A stretch of DNA of 64,000 bases, taken from positions 1 through 64,000 of the forward strand of contig JAFRYI010000018.1 in NCBI GenBank assembly GCA_017437745.1. Direction: 5' to 3'. The DNA is from Bacillota bacterium (lineage in GTDB: Bacteria; Bacillota; Clostridia; Peptostreptococcales; Anaerovoracaceae). This document shows positions 18,778-27,173 of this stretch, piece after piece. Within the stretch, counting starts at the first letter, position 1, and each line of letters starts with the position of its first letter. Position numbers and translations under genes: made by a program. The notes beneath the pieces were generated by a model. The model was given only the letters and a program-made list of their open reading frames with translations. It was not told the origin of the DNA and ran no database searches.

Positions 18778-19587
18778 ATGAGTACCGGATTGATAATAGA
18801 CATAGTGCTCGGCGTACTGCTGATAGCGTTCATAGTAATAGGAGCGATCAGGGGCCTGCTCAAGACCGTCATCGGGATAGCGATGGTGATAGTTGCCATA
18901 CTTGGATCCGTAGTGTTCTCCGGAATGCTTGCCGGACCGGCGACGGACTGGGTCTATCCCAAGGTGGAAGACAAGCTGATGAAGCTGGTAAACGAGCCGT
19001 CGCTGCACATTAACATCGGCGCCATCCTTCAGAACGCGACGGATCAGAAGATACAGGAGTTCCTGGAACTGGAAGTCCCGGACGATTTCTTCGCGTCCGG
19101 AGCGCCGGAGGAGATACTGAAGATCGCCAGGCAGTTCGGCTTTACGGAGGAAGATCTTAAGAAGCCCGTAAGCTCCGCGCTCAAGAGCGCCCAGGACATA
19201 ATGCGCAGCTACATGGAGAAGCAGAAAGCTTCCGGCAAGGGCGTAGACGAAGCGTCCGCTCACGAGGCGGCGGAGGAGGCGAGCAAGGCTGCCGCCAAGG
19301 CTTTCCTGCGGCCTCTTGTGCGGGCGGTACTGATCATCATTCTGTTCATAATCCTGCTGATAATCCTAAAGATAATCGGCAGAGCGCTGAACAATGCCGC
19401 TAAGAAGACGCCGGGTGTAAAGCAGGTGAACTCCGTAGGAGGCGCTGTGCTTGGCTTCGTGGAGTACTTAGTGCTCGTCTATCTGCTGCTGTACGCGTGC
19501 AGCAGGTTCGGCCTGGTGACGGCTGTTTCGGACAAGATATCCGGCAGCTACATACTGAGCTTCTTCCTGAAGTTCATACCGTCGTAG
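18778..19587 (+). CDS. CvpA-family membrane protein
   Basis: A 269-residue integral membrane protein. The N-terminal part (IIDIVLGVLLIAFIVIGAIRGLLKTVIGIAMVIVAILG) and the distal helices (VLIIILFIILLIILKIIGRAL, GFVEYLVLVYLLLYA) match the CvpA/colicin V production family, with a large soluble Ala/Glu-rich loop of about 130 residues between them, longer than normal. The family has no settled biochemical role. The start at 18778 is chosen because CGGAGG lies 7 nt upstream; longer in-frame starts overlap the divergent gene. It stands alone between a promoter and a terminator. Confidence 0.75.
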   Translation: MSTGLIIDIVLGVLLIAFIVIGAIRGLLKTVIGIAMVIVAILGSVVFSGMLAGPATDWVYPKVEDKLMKLVNEPSLHINIGAILQNATDQKIQEFLELEVPDDFFASGAPEEILKIARQFGFTEEDLKKPVSSALKSAQDIMRSYMEKQKASGKGVDEASAHEAAEEASKAAAKAFLRPLVRAVLIIILFIILLIILKIIGRALNNAAKKTPGVKQVNSVGGAVLGFVEYLVLVYLLLYACSRFGLVTAVSDKISGSYILSFFLKFIPS

Positions 19588-19605
19588 ATCATTCAAAAGC
19601 AAACT

Positions 19606-19631
19606 AAAGCCCCGCAGGCGCGGGGCTTTTT
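19606..19631. terminator. Terminator between converging genes
   Basis: AAAGCCCCGC (19606-19615) pairs with GCGGGGCTTT (19620-19629) around a 4-nt loop, with a T run on the plus strand. It ends the CvpA-like gene, and the flanking AAA may let it act for the converging minus-strand gene too. Confidence 0.85.
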
Positions 19632-19656
19632 GATTCCGTATAACGTTCTGCCTTCG

Positions 19657-20076
19657 TCAGTTGAGTACTTCGTACTTGTCTACGCATGGACCGATCTCTT
19701 CCCTGTTGGCGGAAAGACTCACCACGAAGTCTATGTTGTAAGTCTTGGAGATCAGGTCGACTCTTTCCAGGAATCCTTCGATGTCCGGGAAGTTTATGTC
19801 AACGTGCTTAAGGACGCTGTCTATGAATATCAGCTCTATGTCGTGGTCCTGGCTGAGTATTCCGTATATGAAGCCGATGTACTCGTCCACGTTCTTGATC
19901 TGCTCGAAGTCTTCCATGCAGACTACGCGGATCTGGTATTTAAGGTCGTACATCAGGCGGGAGTTCTTGTTGATGAAAACGATGCTTCCTTTAACGGTAT
20001 TGAGTCCGGAATTGGCCATATCTATCATCTTTTTTGTCTTGCCGCTTCCTTTATGACCGATCAGAAGTTTGACCAT
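19657..20076 (-). CDS. Small P-loop ATPase-like protein of unknown function
   Basis: A 139-residue soluble protein with a Walker A motif at the very start (LLIGHKGSGKTKKM, residues 4-17) and a Walker B-like stretch ELIFIDSVLKHV near 80. It ends VVSLSANREEIG, reminiscent of sensor strands in RecA-like or thymidine-kinase-like folds. I know proteins like it only as conserved hypotheticals in anaerobic Gram-positives. A good ribosome site (AGGAGG) precedes the ATG. A strong promoter overlaps the end of rlmN. Function unknown. Confidence 0.6.
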   Translation of the reverse strand: MVKLLIGHKGSGKTKKMIDMANSGLNTVKGSIVFINKNSRLMYDLKYQIRVVCMEDFEQIKNVDEYIGFIYGILSQDHDIELIFIDSVLKHVDINFPDIEGFLERVDLISKTYNIDFVVSLSANREEIGPCVDKYEVLN

Positions 20077-20115
20077 GCTTTGTCCTCCTTGTTCCTGAAG
20101 AGTTTTGTTAATTAT

Positions 20116-20144
20116 ATTATAGTTGTTCGGAGTTTTATTAACAA
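20116..20144 (-). promoter_or_regulatory. Promoter of the small P-loop gene
   Basis: Read on the minus strand: TTGTTA (20144-20139), 17-bp spacer, TATAAT (20121-20116), directly followed by a second overlapping ATAATT. The -35 lies inside the last codons of rlmN. Confidence 0.72.
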
Positions 20145-21163
20145 GGGCGATTTGGATGATTTTTCCGAAGCTGTCCGCAGGCTGCGTCTATGTCGGCGCC
20201 GAGCTGCCGGCGAACGGTGCACTGGATCCCTTGGTCCAGAAGCTTCTTCTGAAAGTCCAGAGCCCTTGGCCTTCCGCTGCTCTTAAGACCGCTCTCCGTT
20301 ACGGTGTTGAGCGGTATCAGGTTTACGTGGCAGTTGAGGCCGCGAAGAAGAACCGCAAGTTTTTTTGCGTCCGCGTCGGTGTCGTTTCTGCCCGCTATCA
20401 GCGCGTATTCGAAGGTAACGCGGCGGCCTGTGACTTCCGCGTGTTTTCTGCAGAAGGGGATCAGTTCGTCCAGTTTATAGACCTTTGCCGCAGGCATAAG
20501 CTTTTCTCTGGTCTCCTGGTCGGAGGCGTGCAGGGATATGGCCAGGTTCACCTGCGGGAAGTCCTTTTCGAACTGCTCCAGTTTAGGGATGAGTCCGCAG
20601 CTGGAGACGGTTATGTTTCTGTAGCTCAATCCGATGCCGGCCGGGTCGTGGATCTGCCTTAAGAACTCAGATACCTGTTCGTAATTGTCCATGGGCTCGC
20701 CCATGCCCATCAGGACTATGTGGTTTATGGGCTTTCCGGTGTACTCGGCGCAGAGCAGGTACTGCTCCAGGATCTCCCAGGCCTTAAGGTCGCGGACTTT
20801 GCCGCCTATGCCGGAGGCGCAGAACACGCAGCCCATGTTGCAGCCCACCTGCGTGGAGACGCATAGCGAGTTGCCGTATTCGTAGCTCATGAAAACGGTC
20901 TCCGCTTTCTCGCCGTCCGGGAAGGATATGAGGAACTTGGACGTTCCGTCTTTCGACGTCTGGCAGAATTCGACTTTGCCGCGCCGGAAAGAACAGCGCT
21001 CCGCGAGTTTTTCGCGCAGCGCCGCCGGAAGGTCCGTCATCTCCGCAAAGCTCTCCGCGCCGGCGCATATCCATTTGAAGATCTGCTTTTCCCTGAATGG
21101 TCTTTCGCCGAGCGCCTCGAGCGCTTCGGAGCGTTCTTTTCTTGTAAGGTCCTTGAAATCCAT
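20138..21163 (-). CDS. rlmN: 23S rRNA (adenine-2503-C2)-methyltransferase, dual-specificity RlmN
   Basis: A 341-residue radical-SAM enzyme that methylates C2 of A2503 in 23S rRNA and A37 in some tRNAs. The iron-sulphur motif CxxxCxxC is in QVGCNMGCVFCASG at about 109-120. Other conserved parts are MGMGEPMDNY, AISLHA and the C-terminal GIQCTVRRQLGADIDAACGQL, which holds the second catalytic cysteine. Length is normal. It follows holA on the minus strand after 58 bp; no clear ribosome site is visible upstream of the ATG. Confidence 0.94.
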   Translation of the reverse strand: MDFKDLTRKERSEALEALGERPFREKQIFKWICAGAESFAEMTDLPAALREKLAERCSFRRGKVEFCQTSKDGTSKFLISFPDGEKAETVFMSYEYGNSLCVSTQVGCNMGCVFCASGIGGKVRDLKAWEILEQYLLCAEYTGKPINHIVLMGMGEPMDNYEQVSEFLRQIHDPAGIGLSYRNITVSSCGLIPKLEQFEKDFPQVNLAISLHASDQETREKLMPAAKVYKLDELIPFCRKHAEVTGRRVTFEYALIAGRNDTDADAKKLAVLLRGLNCHVNLIPLNTVTESGLKSSGRPRALDFQKKLLDQGIQCTVRRQLGADIDAACGQLRKNHPNRPC

Positions 21164-21221
21164 GATCTGTTATCTATCGAAGGTCCGCGCTGAGATCCGC
21201 CTGGGTCTTGGTCTCTCATAT

Positions 21222-22310
21222 CTAAAGCTGCGCTATGAACAGCTCCATCGCCATGCGCGGAGTCATAAGACCGTTCTTTATGTCTTTTTCCATCTGATAT
21301 GCGCTGTCCAGGCAGGCCGCAAGCTGCTTTACCGTGCGGGTCCTGCTGGAGGACATGGCCTTGCGCAGCCTATACTCGTTTGTACCCATGGAGCCCGCTA
21401 TAGTATAGAAGTCTTCGCCGTCGGCTTCTCTTTCCCTGGCTTCCAGCATTATCTCCAGCTGCGAGCAGAGCAGCCCCAGGAAGCTCATCACGGCGCCGAC
21501 CTCCTTGGAGGGCTGCTGGGTATCTATTACAGTTCCCAGTATCTGCAGCGCGGCCGACTTGTTGCCGGAGAACGCGCTGTCGAGAAGCTTGAAAGCGTTC
21601 TGCTCCGCTTGAGGCGCGGCGTATTCCATCATCTCGTCCAGCGTCACTACGTCCTTGTCCGACGCCGCGAGTATCTTTTTAAGGTCGTTCTCCAGGTTGT
21701 GGAGGGTGTAGTTTCTGTCCGGATCGCCGTAACCGCACATCCTGGCCATGGCGATCAGGTCTTTTGGGGACGCGCTCTTGCCCGCGGCGCGGAAGCGCTT
21801 GGCCATCCACCCGGACAGGGTGGCGTCGTCCAGAGGACCGAAGTCGTAGACTATGCCGCAGGAAGCGATAGCTTTGTAAAGAGGTCTTGTTTTGTTAGGT
21901 CTCTGGCACAAGAAAAGAAGGAGGGTGCTCTCCGGAAGTTTCGGAATGTAGTCCGCCAGCGACTTGTAGCTTTCCGCGTCCATACCTTTGGGATTCTGCG
22001 CCCCGAAGAGATCCGGCCAGTCCACGATCACCATCTTTCTTGCGGAGAATATGGGCATTGTCTCGCAGGCCGCGATGACTTCGTAGAGGTCCGTGCCGTC
22101 CCCGGTAAAGCTTACGCAGTCCAGAGCCTCGGCTGCCGGAGATACGATCTTTTCTTTAAGAAAGGCCTTGCTCCAGTCGACCAGAAGATCCTCTTTGCCG
22201 CACAGCAATACCGCCCTCGGCCAGATCCCTGTCTGTTCCGCTGACGCCGCCATCCTGACTATCGTTTTGGAAGGGTGCTCGGTGTTTGCCGGGCTTTTTG
22301 TATAAGCCAT
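21222..22310 (-). CDS. holA: DNA polymerase III delta subunit
   Basis: A clamp-loader subunit of up to 362 residues that opens the sliding clamp. It contains AVLLCGKEDLLVDWSKAFL near the start, MVIVDWPDLFG, LLLFLCQRPNKTRPLYKAI, and the C-terminal LLDSAFSGNKSAALQIL and RLRKAMSSSRTRTVKQLAACLD segments of the HolA family. The first ATG (22310) makes it overlap comEC by 52 bp; ATG at 22253, just after the comEC stop, would give 343 residues and cannot be ruled out. The comEC-holA order is common in Bacillota, usually followed by rpsT, which is not found here. Confidence 0.88.
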   Translation of the reverse strand: MAYTKSPANTEHPSKTIVRMAASAEQTGIWPRAVLLCGKEDLLVDWSKAFLKEKIVSPAAEALDCVSFTGDGTDLYEVIAACETMPIFSARKMVIVDWPDLFGAQNPKGMDAESYKSLADYIPKLPESTLLLFLCQRPNKTRPLYKAIASCGIVYDFGPLDDATLSGWMAKRFRAAGKSASPKDLIAMARMCGYGDPDRNYTLHNLENDLKKILAASDKDVVTLDEMMEYAAPQAEQNAFKLLDSAFSGNKSAALQILGTVIDTQQPSKEVGAVMSFLGLLCSQLEIMLEAREREADGEDFYTIAGSMGTNEYRLRKAMSSSRTRTVKQLAACLDSAYQMEKDIKNGLMTPRMAMELFIAQL

Positions 22311-24391
22311 CGTGCGCTTCTGGATGCGTTCTCGAAGACCAGCAGGCCGTTTTCCGCCTTCTTCAGGTACACGGCTCCGCTCTCGTCCGTCCTAGCATAT
22401 ATTATACCCGAATCCGCCAGAAGTTCAACGACCCTGTCCGCCGGATGGCCGTAGATGTTGTTCTTTCCGCATGATATCACTGCGAACGCGGGCGTGGAGC
22501 AGCGCAGCAGTTCCTCGCCGGTGGAATAGGGGCTTCCGTGGTGTCCCAGCTTAAGAACGTCGCAGTCGAGGGAGGTCCCGTAATCTGCGCAGAGCTCTGC
22601 CTCTCTTGCCATGTCCGCGTCGGCCATCAGCAGCAGCCGCGCGTTTCCGGTATCTATCATCAGAACGCCGCAGTCGTCGTTGGAATCTCCGAGCACCGCT
22701 GTCTGCCGGACGTCGAAGATCTCCTGCAGCTGGCGTATCCCGAGCGCGTGGTCCGTGTCGTCGTGGGTGATGACCGCCAGGTCCACATGGGAGATCCCGC
22801 TCTTAAGAAGGTAAGGGCGCAGCGTCCTTTCCGCGATGTTGCCGTACAGGCTGCCTCCTCCGTCTATCAGAATGTTGTAACCGTCTTTGCAGATATGGAT
22901 GCAGTCGCCCTGGCCGACGTCCAGGAACGTGACTTCGTGAGTGTCGTGCCTCCACGGAACGATGCTTTCCGAAAGTCCTAGCGCCTTAGGCAGCGCGCAG
23001 GACAGGGCCAGCGCCAGGAGGCCGGCCGCAAGGCAGACGGCATGTTTTTTCCGTCTGTTCAGGACGACTCTTGTCTCCGAAAAGAACCAGAAGAATCCGG
23101 TGTAGTAGAAAACGGTCGCGGCAAGCGGAAGGGCGGGGACGTAGGAACCCGGCAGAGCGTACTGTCCGGCGTCCGAAAGAAGGATCAGCAGTTTCGCGAG
23201 AAAGCCGGCGGGCAGAGCTCCGAGCGCGGTGACCGCGGCTATCCCGGGCATGGATATCACGAACAGCGCCAGTCCCGCTGGAAGCAGCAGGCCCGCAAGC
23301 ATTACCGCAACAGGGTTTATAAGTATTCCGGCCGGCGAGAATGTCGTGAAGTGGAACAGTATCAGAGGCGTCATGCCAAGCTGGACCATTACCGCCGGCG
23401 AAAAGATCTCGAACGCTTTAAGTATCCATTTCTTCTTGTATTTATCGGACAGTTCTATGCCTTTGAGCGTTGCCCACGGCAGCGCCACGCCCATCGTGTA
23501 GGCTGCGCAGAACGACAGCTGAAAACCGCTGTCGAAAAGCTGGTAAGGGTTGAAAAACAGGAAGACTATAGCGGTCAGCGTGGCCGCGCTGGTCAGGTCG
23601 TAGCGCCTTTTCGCGAACCTTGCCGCCATGTTAAGGGCTATCATGAAGGACGCCCTCAGCACCGACACGGAGAACGATGAAAGGGCGGCGTAGATCAGTA
23701 TCAGTCCGCCGCTCACTACTGCGGAGACTGCGGTGCTCCGTCCCTTAAGAAGCTTAAGGACCACAGCGTACAGCAGTCCGACGTGCAGTCCGGACACAGC
23801 CAGAACGTGCGCGATGCCGGTAAGCCGGAACTGCTCGTACATGGACTCGTCCATAAGCGAGGTATCGCCGAACATCAGGCCTGCCAGCAGCTGGAACTCT
23901 TCGTCTGTCAGATAGGGCTCAACTGTTCTGTAGAACCGTCCCTTGCAGACGGAAAGAAAGTGCAGAACGGGCCGCTTCACCCGTCCGCAGATAAGCCTGT
24001 ACCTGGAAACGTCCGCTATCGTAAAGATCCTGCGGCCCTTAAGGTAGAGCCTGTAGTCGAAGCATCCAGGGTTGCGTCTGCCGTCTGGAATGCTAAGCGG
24101 ACCCGTGACGCTTATTTCTCTGCCCGCGATGTCGTAGGCGTCGATCTCCTCCGCGGAAGCGTTCACCCGCACCAGGACCTTTTCACCGTCTGTTCTCAGC
24201 GTTACCGCTATGTATCCCTTTGCCGGCTGCGACTTGACCGCGACGCCGCTAAGCTCGAGGACGCCTCCGGCCAGCTCCGTAAGCCCGGACGACGGAAGCA
24301 GGGCGGACCCCAGACCGAACGGATCCAGATAGTATAAAAAAAGGATGACCATGCTCTGCGCCAGCAGCGCAAGCAAAAGAGGCCTTCTCAT
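22259..24391 (-). CDS. comEC: DNA uptake channel ComEC/Rec2
   Basis: A 710-residue polytopic protein for passage of single-stranded DNA across the membrane. It has a short N-terminal OB-like region after two membrane segments, a central competence domain (LLAGLMFGDTSLMDE, LTGIAHVLAVSGLHVGLLYAVVLKLL and many membrane helices), and a C-terminal metallo-beta-lactamase-like domain starting VTFLDVGQGDCIHI with metal-site motif THDDTDH, later KLGHHGSPYST. A strong ribosome site (AAAGGAGG) precedes the ATG. An extended -10 (TGATACAAT, ending at 24418) is the likely promoter. Presence of comEC alone does not prove natural competence. Confidence 0.92.
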   Translation of the reverse strand: MRRPLLLALLAQSMVILFLYYLDPFGLGSALLPSSGLTELAGGVLELSGVAVKSQPAKGYIAVTLRTDGEKVLVRVNASAEEIDAYDIAGREISVTGPLSIPDGRRNPGCFDYRLYLKGRRIFTIADVSRYRLICGRVKRPVLHFLSVCKGRFYRTVEPYLTDEEFQLLAGLMFGDTSLMDESMYEQFRLTGIAHVLAVSGLHVGLLYAVVLKLLKGRSTAVSAVVSGGLILIYAALSSFSVSVLRASFMIALNMAARFAKRRYDLTSAATLTAIVFLFFNPYQLFDSGFQLSFCAAYTMGVALPWATLKGIELSDKYKKKWILKAFEIFSPAVMVQLGMTPLILFHFTTFSPAGILINPVAVMLAGLLLPAGLALFVISMPGIAAVTALGALPAGFLAKLLILLSDAGQYALPGSYVPALPLAATVFYYTGFFWFFSETRVVLNRRKKHAVCLAAGLLALALSCALPKALGLSESIVPWRHDTHEVTFLDVGQGDCIHICKDGYNILIDGGGSLYGNIAERTLRPYLLKSGISHVDLAVITHDDTDHALGIRQLQEIFDVRQTAVLGDSNDDCGVLMIDTGNARLLLMADADMAREAELCADYGTSLDCDVLKLGHHGSPYSTGEELLRCSTPAFAVISCGKNNIYGHPADRVVELLADSGIIYARTDESGAVYLKKAENGLLVFENASRSARWLIQKARQTPSTLPKR

Positions 24392-24578
24392 GGAACCTCC
24401 TTTCCGTCATCGCTGCCATTGTATCACAGTTCCGCGTGTTCTGACACGTTACAGCTGCGCAATTGTGCCGTTTTACAGTATTACAGTTGTTTTCCAGGGA
24501 GCGTGCAGTCCCTCTGCGCGGACGATCGGGGAACCCGGTGCACTGCGGCCGGCAAGCAGTCTGTTAAGTTTATAACAC

Positions 24579-24606
24579 TTGAATTACCAAGGACCTGTGA
24601 TAAACT
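24579..24606 (+). promoter_or_regulatory. Candidate promoter giving a near-leaderless chromate-transporter mRNA
   Basis: TTGAAT (24579-24584), 16-bp spacer, TAAACT (24601-24606). Transcription would begin about 24613, one base before the ATG. No ribosome site is seen at normal distance. The rest of the gap from 24392 to 24578 holds the comEC promoter side and nothing else I can name. Confidence 0.45.
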
Positions 24607-24613
24607 ATTAACT

Positions 24614-25153
24614 ATGGAACTATTGCAGCTTTTTCTGACGTTTGCCAAGATCGGCGCCATGATGTTCGGCGGTGGACTTGCCATGCTGCCGCTGCTTCAG
24701 CGCGAACTTGTGGACAACAAAAAATGGGTCACCGAAGAGGAGATCCTGGACTATTACGCCATAGGGCAGTGCACGCCGGGCGTAATAGCGGTCAACACGG
24801 CAACATTCGTCGGCAGAAAGCGCAAAGGCGTACTCGGCGGGATCGTAGCTACTCTAGGAGTAGTGTTTCCTTCCGTAGTAATAATCACCATAATTGCGGC
24901 TTTCCTGAGCAACTTCGCGGAACTGAAGGTCGTTAAGGACGCGTTCGCGGCGATACGTGTCTGTGTCTGCGTCCTTATCCTGAACTCCGTCATCAAGCTG
25001 GGAAAGAAGACCATAGTCGACGCGCCCACGGCGATAATATTCGTCGTTGCGGTCGCGGGGACTCTGCTGCTGAACATATCCCCGATAATATTCGTCGTAG
25101 CCAGCGCCCTGTGCGGAATAGTTGTAAAGAGTCTGGGGGTGGGGAAGAAATGA
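24614..25153 (+). CDS. Chromate transporter family protein, first half
   Basis: A 179-residue membrane protein that is one CHR domain. The hallmark MMFGGGLAMLPLLQREL is at residues 15-31, and the PGVIAVNTATFVG segment follows. Many Bacillota carry the transporter as two half-size genes in tandem, as here, whose products form one unit with opposite topology. Family members move chromate or sulphate, but the natural substrate in anaerobes is usually unproven. An upstream ATG (24419) is in frame but lacks family sequence and a ribosome site. Its stop overlaps the next gene by 4 bp. Confidence 0.85.
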   Translation: MELLQLFLTFAKIGAMMFGGGLAMLPLLQRELVDNKKWVTEEEILDYYAIGQCTPGVIAVNTATFVGRKRKGVLGGIVATLGVVFPSVVIITIIAAFLSNFAELKVVKDAFAAIRVCVCVLILNSVIKLGKKTIVDAPTAIIFVVAVAGTLLLNISPIIFVVASALCGIVVKSLGVGKK

Positions 25154-25725
25154 TGCTTCTCACACTCTATTGGGAATTCTTCAAAGCGGGTCTGTTCGCG
25201 GTGGGCGGAGGCCTCGCGACGCTGCCGTTCCTGAGGGTAATGGGACAGCAGTACGGATGGTTCACTCCGGCTCAGCTGGTGGACATGGTAGCCGTATCGG
25301 AATCCACGCCCGGGCCCATAGGCGTCAACATGGCCACCTATGTCGGCTATACCTACGCGGGCATACCGGGCGCAATAATAGCCACGCTCGGACTTATAAC
25401 ACCGTCCGTCATAATAATACTGATAATAGCGACGGTGCTGCAGAAATTCCGCAGTAACAAGTATGTGGACATGGGCTTCTACGGAATGAGACCGGCGTCC
25501 ACTGCGCTCATAACCGCAGCGCTTCTGGGGCTTATGGCGGTGTGCCTGTTCGGAGCGGGCGGAATAAAGGACTTCGCGTCCACTGCGGTGATAGCGCCCA
25601 AGCCGCTTATACTGTTCGCGGCGCTGATGATCCTTACTAACGTCAAAAAGATTAAGAATCTGCATCCTATCGTTTTCATAGCCGTTTCGGCGGTAGTAGG
25701 TATATTGTTCAATTATTCCGAGTAA
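25150..25725 (+). CDS. Chromate transporter family protein, second half
   Basis: A 191-residue CHR-domain membrane protein paired with the preceding gene. It begins LLTLYWEFFKAGLFAVGGGLATLPFLRVMG and carries the STPGPIGVNMATYVGY motif. ATG at 25150 overlaps the previous stop (ATGA); 25153 is an equally possible ATG. The purine-rich GGGGGTGGGGAAG just upstream can serve as the ribosome site. The MFS gene follows after 12 bp, suggesting one operon for anion movement. Confidence 0.86.
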   Translation: MMLLTLYWEFFKAGLFAVGGGLATLPFLRVMGQQYGWFTPAQLVDMVAVSESTPGPIGVNMATYVGYTYAGIPGAIIATLGLITPSVIIILIIATVLQKFRSNKYVDMGFYGMRPASTALITAALLGLMAVCLFGAGGIKDFASTAVIAPKPLILFAALMILTNVKKIKNLHPIVFIAVSAVVGILFNYSE

Positions 25726-25737
25726 CAGGAGCGTATC

Positions 25738-27090
25738 ATGAAAAACAAGGAATTTAAGATCGGTCCGGTAATTGCGTGCATCATTACGATGCTCTGCGTA
25801 GGAATCGTTTACATGTGGAACGTGTTCCAGCAGCCGGTCATGGACTACTACGGATGGGAGAAGACGGCAGTCTCGTTCATATCCGCAGTCAACCTCTTCG
25901 CGTTCTCCGCGGGAATATTCCTGGGCGGAGTAATAGTCGACCGCAAGGGCCCCCGCATCGTAAACATGCTCTCCGGTATACTGTTCTTCGCCGGACTGTT
26001 CCTCTCCTCCATGCTTCCCAAGAGCGCGCCGTGGCTCATCTACCTTACCTACGGTGTTCTGGGCGGCGTAGGAGTAGGACTTGCCTACGCGGGCGCCACC
26101 AACTGCCTGCAGAAGTGGTTCCCCACAAGAAGAGGCTTCGCCTCCGCCATCGCGACCTGCGCTTTCGGAACTTCCATAGTGGTATGCGTTCCGATCGCCC
26201 AGGCCTTCCTTAAGAGGGGCGTTCCCTTCGCCTTCAGATGGCTGGGAATAATCCTCGGCGCCATCGTATTCGTCTGCGCGTTCTTCATCTTCCTGCCTCC
26301 CAAGGGCTACATGGCGGACAAGATCCCGCCCAGAGCGGAAGAAAAGGCTCCGTACTCCGTAGGCGAAGCGCTTAAGGATCCCAGGTTCTGGTTCATGTGC
26401 ACGCCGCTGTTCTTCATGACAGTAACATACATGGTCGTCAACCCGATAATCCGCACCCTCGGCGCGGAGAGGGGACTCAGCCCGGCTCTGCTTACCACCA
26501 CTTCCATGCTGGTAGGCATCGCGAGCGCCGTCTCCAGATTCATAGTACCGACCATCTCCGACAAGCTCGGAAGGGCAAAGTCGATACTCGTAATGACAGT
26601 GCTGATGCTGGTATGCGCGCTGCTGATGATCTTCGTGGGCGGCGTTGCTTACACGATAGTCATATTCCTGATCGTCTGCGCTTACAGCGGTCCCGCGGGA
26701 GTCTACCCGGCAATGACCGGCGACGCCTTCGGCATGAAGAACACCGGTACCATCTTCGGTCTGTCGTTCTTCTGCATAGGATTCTCCTCGCTGTTCGCTA
26801 CCTGGATGTCCGGTGTCATCTATAAGGCCACCAGCGGTTACACCTGGGTATTCATAGCCAGCGCCGTCCTCTGCCTGATCCCGATCTACTGCCTCGCCAT
26901 CTACGACAAGGTGGGAGCTAAGAGAAAGGCCGCAAGGGAAGCAAGGCTTGCAGCCGAAGCAGCGACCGCGACCGAGACCCCGGCCGAAGCGGCAACTGCA
27001 GCAAAAGATACTGCCGATTCGAGAGCCGAACAGCGCGCCGAAAAGGTAAAGACCGATGCTGAGATCAAGGCCGAGCAGCCGCAGCAGTAA
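25738..27090 (+). CDS. MFS transporter, oxalate/formate antiporter (OFA) family
   Basis: A 450-residue carrier with twelve predicted membrane helices. OFA-type features include the opening ACIITMLCVGIVYMWNVFQQPVM, FLGGVIVDRKGPR between helices 2 and 3, GVGVGLAYAGATNCLQKWFP and a late GFSSLFATWMSGVIYKATSG. OFA proteins exchange small carboxylates such as oxalate and formate, but many have other substrates. The last 50 residues are a charged Ala/Glu/Lys-rich cytosolic tail. AGGAG lies 7 nt before the ATG. It follows the split chromate transporter after 12 bp. Confidence 0.85.
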   Translation: MKNKEFKIGPVIACIITMLCVGIVYMWNVFQQPVMDYYGWEKTAVSFISAVNLFAFSAGIFLGGVIVDRKGPRIVNMLSGILFFAGLFLSSMLPKSAPWLIYLTYGVLGGVGVGLAYAGATNCLQKWFPTRRGFASAIATCAFGTSIVVCVPIAQAFLKRGVPFAFRWLGIILGAIVFVCAFFIFLPPKGYMADKIPPRAEEKAPYSVGEALKDPRFWFMCTPLFFMTVTYMVVNPIIRTLGAERGLSPALLTTTSMLVGIASAVSRFIVPTISDKLGRAKSILVMTVLMLVCALLMIFVGGVAYTIVIFLIVCAYSGPAGVYPAMTGDAFGMKNTGTIFGLSFFCIGFSSLFATWMSGVIYKATSGYTWVFIASAVLCLIPIYCLAIYDKVGAKRKAAREARLAAEAATATETPAEAATAAKDTADSRAEQRAEKVKTDAEIKAEQPQQ

Positions 27091-27127
27091 CCGCGGAACG
27101 GACTGAGATATTTCAGCAATAAAATAA

Positions 27128-27155
27128 CTCCTCCGGAACGTCCGGAGGAGTTTTT
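27128..27155. terminator. Bidirectional terminator between the MFS gene and lexA
   Basis: CTCCTCCGGA (27128-27137) and TCCGGAGGAG (27141-27150) form a perfect 10-bp stem with a 3-nt loop. Five Ts follow on the plus strand and an A-rich stretch precedes it, so it can stop transcripts from both sides. Confidence 0.88.
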
Positions 27156-27173
27156 AATTTCTTTCGCAAGGTC

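Noticed and set aside
20138..21163. Radical-SAM protein as activase for the glycyl-radical enzyme
   Set aside because: Its sequence is clearly RlmN, with the C-terminal cysteine and MGMGEPMDNY, and it is 13 kb away on the other strand.
24392..24578. Small gene in the gap after comEC
   Set aside because: In-frame extension of the chromate-transporter frame upstream lacks family sequence and a ribosome site, and the other frames are broken.
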